Assembly: GCA_947359465.1 (NCBI GenBank)
Contig: OX375878.1
Span: 84,175,627 to 84,239,626 of the forward strand
DNA: 64,000 nt
Source: Metellina segmentata
Lineage: Eukaryota > Arthropoda > Arachnida > Araneae > Tetragnathidae
Direction of reading: 5' to 3'
In this document: positions 56,620 to 64,000 of the stretch, piece after piece
Layout of the letters: every line of letters starts with the position of its first letter
Position numbering within the stretch: position 1 is the first letter of the stretch
The notes under the pieces: model-generated
What the model saw: the letters and a program-made list of their open reading frames with translations, nothing else
What the model was told of the DNA's origin: nothing
Database searches by the model: none
Position numbers and translations under genes: made by a program

Positions 56620-57600
56620 TACAAAAAGACGGCGTTCGAAAAGGACATTTTTACGGACAAAAGCAGGACATTTTTACGGACAAAAGCAGGACATTCATAA
56701 AACCCGGTTTCGAAAATTCGAAAAAAGCTCTTTTGTTCCTTCCCGGCCGCTTCTTACTTTCCGAGGAGGAAACGCAGAGAAAAACGGTAACGAAAGGAAC
56801 AATGCGAACAAAAACAGGGGAACAGAGTTATGCATTGAAAAGAGTGATTCATCAAGAAGAATCACTCTCGGGGGAAAAAGATGCGGAAGAACAAGGGAGT
56901 ATATCCCTCAAGGTCACCTCGGAGCATATTTTCTTCTCTGTTTTATCTCCAAAAGCATTTCTCCATTCTTCCTTCCACAGTTGACCATCGACCCACTTCC
57001 CGTTAGGCATTGACCCAAATTCCCTCCTGCTTCGATTTTCGTTCCTCCACCCCTTCCGAATCAATTCCTCTCATTCCTCCGACATAAAAATGCCCTCGAC
57101 ACACTCGCTCACTCCTTATTTATCGAAGGTGTTAATAATGGACGGAGGGACTGGACTGCGAGAGATCCTTAAGGATCCTTTTCCCATCGCTTTCGCTTGT
57201 TTGCTGGGGATCCGAGAAAAAAAGCGAGGTATGAGGGATGTGACATTCCATTAATTTCACTGAGAGATCGCCTCGCTTGCGTTGCTACTTGTTTGGCTAA
57301 TGAAAGGAGTCGTTTTGCGGATCGCTGTGTTGTTTGTACGGACCTATTGGAATTGTTTACCTCTGAGCTATTGGACCTTTTTATCTGGCACGGGAGCTCG
57401 TTAAGAAGACAGGATTCGGATGAGGCGCAGTCGTCATTCCCGGTTTTCCGGTTATCGCAAGACTTACTGAACAATGGATTTAATGAGTGGGTTTGAAAAA
57501 TGAGTGTTTGACTGTCTTTGGAAATGATTACGTGAATTTTGCCGTCATGATAAAAACAACTCTGATTGACGCTTGTTAGACTATTTTCAGAGTGCATTTT
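56620..57600. other. Compositional island with three overlapping ORFs
   Basis: From about 56620 to 57500 the DNA is clearly richer in G+C and CpG than the flanks. It holds ORFs of 137 codons (56571-56984 plus), 142 codons (57169-57597 minus) and 99 codons (57197-57496 plus). None shows a domain I recognise. The plus and minus ORFs overlap, so at most some are real. A tandem repeat (GGACATTTTTACGGACAAAA then GCA, about 23 bp, two full copies and a third partial one near 56643-56695) lies inside the first. The island may be a promoter or exon region of an unseen gene; SERINE-rich and KR-rich composition in the minus ORF is not enough to judge. Confidence 0.35.
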
Positions 57601-57954
57601 TCACTTAAAATATTTCTTAGAGGCAATAGTCTATTGGCACTGCCAATTAAAGCGTACATAGTCATTCACGTATGGCGAACAGACGAGACATTTACCTCGT
57701 TTGTCCAATATCTTCCCATTTAGATAATCACATAGCTTGGTTTAGTTTACTTGTCAGCTCTGTGGTTCATTTTTATTCTGTCGAGGTTTTCCGTTCCAAT
57801 CGTAATGCTAACTGAACAATACGTTTAATGAATGTTTGATTGTCTTCTGAGGTGTCTAGGGGCATTTTTACTTCGTTGCAAGCGAAACTGACGGTAGTAA
57901 AATTATCTTCACAGTAAAGTTTTGATTGTATTTAAGGACTGAAATATTTCTAGG

Positions 57955-58120
57955 GTATTTTAATTAACGTCGTACTGGAGTAACGCAATGGGCTATTGAC
58001 GATGGTGCGGGATCAATCCCTCAATGGAAAGATCCAAGAATAACACCACGTTATTTTGAACTGCGGTCAGATGAAGAGGCAACGCATGAGCTAGCAACAC
58101 ATTCTCCAAACTGTGTGAAA
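57955..58120 (-). repeat. SINE S1, minus strand, 3' half
   Basis: TTTAATTAACGTCGTACTGG, CAATGGGCTATTGACGATGG, GGGATCAATCCCTCAATGG and GGTCAGATGAAGAGGCAACG follow the reversed family. It breaks off after CATTCTCCAAACT. Confidence 0.85.
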
Positions 58121-61100
58121 ATAAAAAAAATTGTACAAAACAATGTTCAAGAGCTTATATCAGCAGTAACTGAGATAAACTTTGTCCCTCCCCAAATATT
58201 CCCCATGTTTGGAACACTAATGTTGATCAAGAAATAAATGCTCTGAGTGGATAAAAAGAAATAAAATTCATTATGTTGTTGAAAGGCTTCAGTAAAGGCG
58301 GTAACTTCGAATTTTAACTATTGCAGGCATAAATGCTCTAAGTTGGTAGTACAGACATCGGTTTAATGTCTTTGGGATAGCCTTGAAATACAGAACGTAC
58401 TTTCTAGAATATCGCACAAGGTAATATGAATGTAATCTTAACTTAATGGACATTGTAATTTCTCACCATGACTTTAAAGTAATAGGAGTCTAAAAGCCAG
58501 TTTTGGAGTGCCAGTTTCGGAATGAATATTTGTACCCGTTAAGATTTAAGGTCGCTGGGTTTCATGAATATCGTAGCTAACGCAACCCAAAGACTAACGT
58601 AGCCTAATATTAATTGTCAACGAATAAGCAAAATGATGATCGATCGTTCTTACGCACATTCCTTTAATTATATTAGTAAGATTTTAAAAGTACCTAAGGC
58701 AGTTGCATATTTTCTATTGCAACTGGAATATAAATTAACCATTTTGAAATCACGGTGTGTCAAGACATGCCAAGCAAGATGAATATATACTTCCAAAGGT
58801 AAAAAAATTATTTGCTCTTCGCGATTAATAACATCAAAGCAAAATGGCGTTAAAAACAGAACGAACTTTGCCATTCCCAACTTGTCTACTCGCGTAACAG
58901 AGCAATTGCCCTTCAAAGAGCATGCGAGCGCACTTTTAACTGACAATGACGAAGTGTGTAATGTATATGTATGCAGGCAATAAACATAACTTTCGTGCTC
59001 TCAAAAAAACCTGCAGAAATTGAGAGTCCACGGCTCATACATTCAATTTCAAAGGCTTGCCCCTTTGTGAACAGAACATTAAGAGTAATCCAAGTACTTT
59101 TTCTAACCGTAGTTTATTATACATGTCTTATCAGTTGAGCAATAATGTTTTCCTCGACCACACCCTTGGAACCTATCTGCTTCCACAGAATTATTACTTG
59201 ACGTAATAAGTTTTTTCTACCCGCTTTCAAAAGCCCGAAAGAGGCATTATTTTATTATTATCATTTTTAAGCGTGTGTTGTTAATAGAAGGACATGCCGT
59301 TTCTGCATAGCTGATGAATGTATTCTTTTGACCATAATATGTTGTACTAAGAAAAGAAAATGTGGTCGGAAACTTGAAGTCAGCATTGCGTTGGCTTCTT
59401 CCTGAGGCTGTTGACTTCGATGTGGCTGTGAAAATATTCGCCGAGAAGTTTATGGAGCTCATTAAAACTTTACAGTTCTTTGGCATCCATCGTAGCGTCT
59501 TCCCGCATTTTGCTTTGGAGTCCTTCTCTAATGAATGAGCTTGTAAAGTTATTAAAGTCACGAACGGTCTCACTTTTAGAATATTAAAAAGGGCTATTTG
59601 TTATAGAAGCGTTTTACAAGTGCTGAAGTGAATCAAAAGAATTGGACTCAGATGCTTTCTTTTCTGAGCTTTCAAAGGTATTTCTTAAAATGATTTGTTG
59701 CTTAGAAATTTAAATTGGCAGGAAGATTGTAATAGAAAATGCAAATTGACAATTCGACACACACACATTTATAGAATTATATCTAGAACATTGTTTATAT
59801 CTTAGCAAATGTTGAGCCATTTAGCTTCCATGATTATTTCTAATGAAATATAATGTGTTCGTGTACAGTACCTAGTTTTATAATTTTGAAAACTATTTTT
59901 CTAATTCTATCAAACCTTTTCTCGGCTAAAGTTTCTAAATTCGTTAACTATCTAAGAGCCGTAATTTTAGTGAAATTATTTTACTAAAATGTTCTGCAAT
60001 ATTCAAATAGATATTTTAAAATTCAAGCAATTATTCCTAGTCTTAAGGAGAAAACATAGGAACAAAGTACGGCATTAGTTATTTGATCCCATTTGAGGAA
60101 AAAAATAACTTTCTATATATCCTATGATATAAAATTTTATGACAGTTAATAATATGCCGCATGATCACTGTGGTCTGGGAGGCTCTTGTGCCACTAAGTC
60201 CCAACTGACCAATCCGTAACTGACGGATAAAAAGTTTAATTTTGAATACCAAAAGACGTTTGTAAAAATATTAAAAGAAAATATAAAGAGTAGGATAAAA
60301 AAAAACTTTTCTTGGGTTCGAAGCCTACTTTTCAAGTTATATGAGCAACAGGGTTAGAAACATCCTGTTTGATGAACAATAATTTTGATTGGAATATGAA
60401 AACACTCTTGACTAGATCTCCAAGGTAAATGGGTGATTAGAAACTAAGCGGGTAAAATGTTCAAGGTCTGAAAACAACTTCGCAATGACCAGGTTGCAAT
60501 CGATTTCTATGGAACATCGTTTGGACTGTAGTTCGTCCTGTTTTCTTCGGAGGTATTGCTTGACGAGGAGCATAAAATATAAATCTTTAGCTCTTTGTTG
60601 GGGGAGCTATCGACTTTGGACCAGCAGTGCTGTGAAATCTGAATGTGTTTGTCGCCTGCTGATGTAATCGACTTTTTCATACTAGTCCCATTCCTTCTTT
60701 ATCAGAAACAAATTTTCTTTATTTCGTCCAGATTATGTGGCATATTATATTGTTAGCCTACATCGAACTGTATGAAATTAAATTTTGAAGAGGGCAGTTA
60801 ACATCTTAGCTTTCAAAGTTTTATTTTGGATAACAAAAAAAAATATGTCACCAGTAGGACATAAATAATTACATTCCCATCAGCAGGAAACAAACTTCAA
60901 CTTAGACGTCAAGCATTTCAACTACAAGTAGGAAGGAAACACCTCAGATATGCCAGCCGAAGATAAACATCGCAACTGTTCTAGCAGGAGGCAAGCAATT
61001 TTCAAACAATTACAGCTCCAGTGATGCAGAAAACAAATTTCCTCCTTACTCTTAGCTGATTAAACATCGATATTACAAATAAATCGAGACTTATTTTCTA

Positions 61101-61142
61101 GACATCCTCATCGTATCATACCAATCGAGACATTGTCAGACG
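58121..61142. other. AT-rich spacer, one possible coding run
   Basis: ORFs of 92 codons (58668-58946 minus) and 108 codons (59247-59573 minus) have no motif. On the plus strand about 59382-59540 a stop-free run reads SALRWLLPEAVDFDVAVKIF then AEKFMELIKTL, with protein-like composition, but it is short and unassigned. Confidence 0.4.
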
Positions 61143-61262
61143 TATAACTCGTCATCTGATCGTGGTTCCAAATTACAAGGTGATGTCGTTGGATCTTTTC
61201 CATCGGAACTGATCGCAAATAGCCCGTTGTGTTGCTTCATGAGACGTAAATTAGACGACCAA
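61143..61262 (+). repeat. SINE S1, 3' fragment
   Basis: CTCGTCATCTGATCGTGGTT, CAAATTACAAGGTGATGTCG, GGATCTTTTCC and ATAGCCCGTTGTGTTGCTTC follow the second half of the family. Confidence 0.8.
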
Positions 61263-62065
61263 CCCACCAACCTCCTTATAACATCTGGTATAAAATGAAT
61301 GTTTTGGAATTTTGGAACTATTTGGCAATCTTTATTGAAAATGTTGTGCTTCTGTTTCAGAAATCAAAAGAAATTTAAAGCTTACTCTAAGAATACATTT
61401 ACAATAATATATTTAAAAATAGATAACGAACTTAATTTTACTGTGTCATAACCATTTTCTTCAGAAGAGTAAAAGGTTATAACCACATTCATGATGAACA
61501 CATTGAAACAATGAGAAAACTTAGACCAATTAAATAATAAATGAGCGAAGATCAATATTTCCGTGATATTCATCCTAGCTATTTATCAATAATTTTGCAC
61601 CTTTGTTTCAGTAAGACTGGCAAAGAATTATCTATATAGGAGCTCACAATAAAATTTGTTACCAAGTACGATCTAAACTATGTAACATTTACAATTTTAT
61701 TTTATTAAGTAAAAACATAAGCGATCGGTTATACCTTCATAAAACATTAATTTTTAGGAGAAAAGTTATCTTAAGTTAATTAATTTTGTTGAAATAACAC
61801 AATCAAAATATTAATTTTTGTTGCATTCCAGAAAATTATTCTTCTGCGTCTATATATGTTTTTTTTAATAGAGTCAACAGTAAGAGAAAGAATTTACAGC
61901 TGTATTATTGTATTGTTGTTTTAAAGAGGAAATTTCAGTATTCCTCACTGCGGATAAAGAGTTAAGAAAAATTGTGTAAATATTCCACAGTACAAAAGTT
62001 GCACAATACTCTTCGAACAAGTACGACGCAACTAGCTCCGATGAATGAAACCGTTTACGAAACGG
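61263..62065. other. AT-rich spacer, no gene seen
   Basis: Short ORFs only (63 and 75 codons, minus strand), without motifs. Confidence 0.5.
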
Positions 62066-62155
62066 TAGGTAATTAATTAACTTCGTACTGAAGCAGCACA
62101 ACTGGCTATTATCGAAGGTCTTGGCTCAATCCCCAACCATTCGTAATTTTTACAG
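62066..62155 (-). repeat. SINE S1, reversed tail fragment
   Basis: GTAATTAATTAACTTCGTAC, then GCACAACTGGCTATTATCGA and GGCTCAATCCCCAACC correspond to the last ~90 bases of the family in reverse. Confidence 0.75.
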
Positions 62156-62646
62156 TGGTCACATAACGCTCTAGACGAAAAGGAAAGTGTTAAGAGAAAT
62201 ATACTTCGTAGAACAGAGGGACTTGTTCCTAGTGCTTTAGATTTTACTTCCACATTTCGTTTTGTGTGCTTTACTTTGCTGTTCTCATTTGATAGTCATG
62301 TTTGCTTCATATATTATTTTCCTAAAAGAAACATTGTTAGGTGACAGTTACAACATGTAACAAAGCCTTTCAAAATGGAACAAATGTGATTAGGAACATA
62401 ATAATTAAATTTGTTAATCAAGAAGCAGAGGTTAAACTGTTCATGTGCCACTAACAACTCAGCCAACTATCATTTTCATTTGGTAACGAAGCCATTATTT
62501 TAGTTACCTCTTTGTTTTTCCTCTGGACTCGTTTAGTTAGGTCATGCTCTCCCCAAGCGTTTAAGAATTGCGATTAAAGGAGCAGGGATAGTATTATGCA
62601 AATCCTTTATGAGCACCTTTAATTGATACAAACGAAATTGTTTATT
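62156..62646. other. Spacer, no gene seen
   Basis: No ORF above 60 codons and no repeat recognised. Confidence 0.5.
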
Positions 62647-62820
62647 TTGACCCTCAAGTGCTACAGACGAGATATCTCGTTCAATAGATCTGACAAGTTT
62701 TGAAAATGACAAGATACCTAGTCAACAATATATTACCGATTTTCTATGATGACGAGATTAAGATCTAGTCTGTTTTTCTAATGATGAGATACCTAAATGA
62801 GACAACCAACAGTAGGGTTC
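62647..62820. mobile_element. TTAA-type MITE copy, diverged
   Basis: It begins TTGACCCTCAAGTGCTACAG then ACGAGATATCTCGTTC and ends GAGACAACCAACAGTAGGGT-T. Inside are ATAGATCTGACAAGTTTTG and GACGAGATTAAGATCTAGTC. The flanking TTAA has decayed to TTGA on the left. Confidence 0.75.
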
Positions 62821-62882
62821 CAAATTCCGTTACTGATTTTTAAGATGATTACTGATACGTTACTGATTTTTTTTTATTTATG

Positions 62883-63467
62883 ACGAGGGCTGTTCAATAA
62901 AGAATTATAATTGATTTTTTAACGGTGATTAAAAAAATCAAGAAGAATAAAATTAATATTGAATGTGTAGAAGGATAAGTGGAGAATAGATAGCGCAAGT
63001 TTCACGGTCATAACGTCATTGCCGAGGACTTGGCAGCCGGCCAAGAACGCCAAGTTTTACTTTCGCCTTCGGAAAAAACGGATGTGACACACGAAGTGCA
63101 ATACACTGCATTCAAATTTTGTTTTGCCTTAAAAAATCGTCAGATCTTTCAAAAACCAATGTCATGTGTGTTCCCCATCCCCCACATAGTCCTGATGCAG
63201 CACCATGCGATTTTTTTTTCTTTTCCCGAATTTGAAGAAGCACCTCCGGGAAAAGCGGTTTTCATCATCACAGGCAGTGGTAAAAGTTGCGTAGGCAATT
63301 TTGAAGGACCTGTTAAAAAAATGGCTTACAGGATGTGTTTGAAGACTGGAAAAGAGGTGGGATAAGTGCATTGCATGTAATGGAGAGTATTTTGAGAAAT
63401 TTGGATGATTAGTACAGGAAATTATTTTTCATTTATTTATGATCATTCTTTGTTGAACAACCCTCGT
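62883..63467 (+). mobile_element. Mariner-type element, internally deleted, 585 bp
   Basis: ACGAGGGCTGTTCAATAAAG then AAT at the left is matched by the right end (ATTCTTTGTTGAACAACCCT then CGT), two differences over ~23 bp, with TA after the right end. It is a different family from the two mariner-like elements at 33950 and 39713. Confidence 0.88.
63175..63408 (+). pseudogene. Mariner transposase, C-terminal remnant
   Basis: From 63179 a frame reads PPHSPDAAPCDFFFFPNLKK, then HLREKRFSSSQAVVKVA and a stop; a related frame continues ILKDLLKKWLTGC, and a final one EKRWDKCIACNGEYFEKFG. S-P-D-L-A-P-x-D-F with the last catalytic aspartate, and the R-W-x-K-C-I end, are signatures of mariner transposases. 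The 111-codon ORF at 63030-63365 crosses the region in the wrong frame for most of it. The N-terminal DNA-binding part and the first aspartates are deleted, so the copy is dead. Confidence 0.88.
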
Positions 63468-63469
63468 AT

Positions 63470-64000
63470 AATTTGCCGGAAATACTCATTTTCATAAATG
63501 TGTCATTCCACGTAAAATCACCATCTAGCACTCAACAAATAGTAACAGAAATATTGTCTGTCCTGCTACCTACTCTACCTTGACAGCCAATTAACGTGCA
63601 ACATTATATACAAAAAATATCTTGAAAACCCATACATCATCGGCCATGAAACTATTTTTTACTTCGTTCAAATATAACAACTCGTGGAGTTTCCTTTCTA
63701 CTTCTCCATTTCAGAAGTGAATTAACAATTTTCTATGAATTGCAATGTCGACCAGATTATAACAATAGAAGAGGACAAGAAAAGCTGTAATTCTTCCTGA
63801 ACATGAAGGATAATCGTAATTTTCAATGAAATTCGAAAGTCGCATGAAACGCACGTGTCCACACAAGGTACACGCATTGCGTGCTGCGTTTAATGTTGTG
63901 TATATATATTTGCAGCTGAAAGTTTAATATTTAATAACTCAGTCGCATCTTCTTGCCGGCTTTCACCGGTGTTGTTCTTCCTCAGGCCATTGTGTTTTCC
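63470..64000. other. Terminal spacer, no gene seen
   Basis: Unique sequence without an ORF above 60 codons. The last ~60 bases are slightly richer in G+C but cannot be assigned. Confidence 0.45.

Overview
This window looks like a gene-poor, AT-rich piece of an animal nuclear genome, most likely an arthropod and plausibly a spider. The reasoning: Tc1/mariner-like DNA transposons, BEL/Pao retrotransposon remains, non-autonomous Helitrons, tRNA-derived SINEs, microsatellites and long intergenic DNA are everywhere, there is no bacterial-style gene packing, and no intact long ORF exists (longest about 200 codons). The lineage call is an inference from element style, not from a host gene. I found no host protein-coding gene that I can name.

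Layout. 1-2144: a decayed Tc1-like transposase relic interrupted by a two-level tandem satellite (538-2056; 245-bp A units and 98-bp B units in the order A-A-B-A-B-A-B-A). 2241-9060: a tRNA-derived SINE, two related Helitron-like elements (2857-3505, 8382-9060) and several copies of a TTAA-flanked MITE built around the palindrome ACGAGATATCTCGT. 9965-22524: four Tc1-like relics, two of them 569-bp deletion derivatives of one family, plus one full-length-sized degraded element at 21310-22524. 23329-26458: a 3.1-kb Helitron-like insertion with both ends visible, sitting in the middle of an older palindrome. 28630-33488: a badly decayed BEL/Pao pol region on the minus strand (integrase, RNase H, reverse transcriptase, protease in genome order), invaded by a 5'-truncated LINE on the plus strand and by SINEs, with a nearly identical ~318-bp segment present twice. 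33950-34861 and 39713-40619: two mariner-like elements with the same internal deletion in opposite orientation. 43562-50000: MITE, SINEs of two families and a Tc1-like element. 51504-53308: a Tc1-like transposase split by a hAT element with an 8-bp target duplication. 53883-54907: a MITE copy split by a Helitron-like insertion. 62647-63467: another MITE and a mariner relic.

The rest is unique AT-rich sequence in which I see no gene, apart from a few stretches richer in G+C or with coding-like runs (3540-3960, 36622-37420, 38400-38830, 56620-57600) that could be exons, promoters or old retroelement pieces. The elements do not form a pathway. The biological story is layered insertion: MITEs, Helitrons, SINEs and hAT/Tc1 elements landing inside each other, which gives relative ages, and the same internal deletions recurring in pairs, which points to amplification of non-autonomous derivatives.
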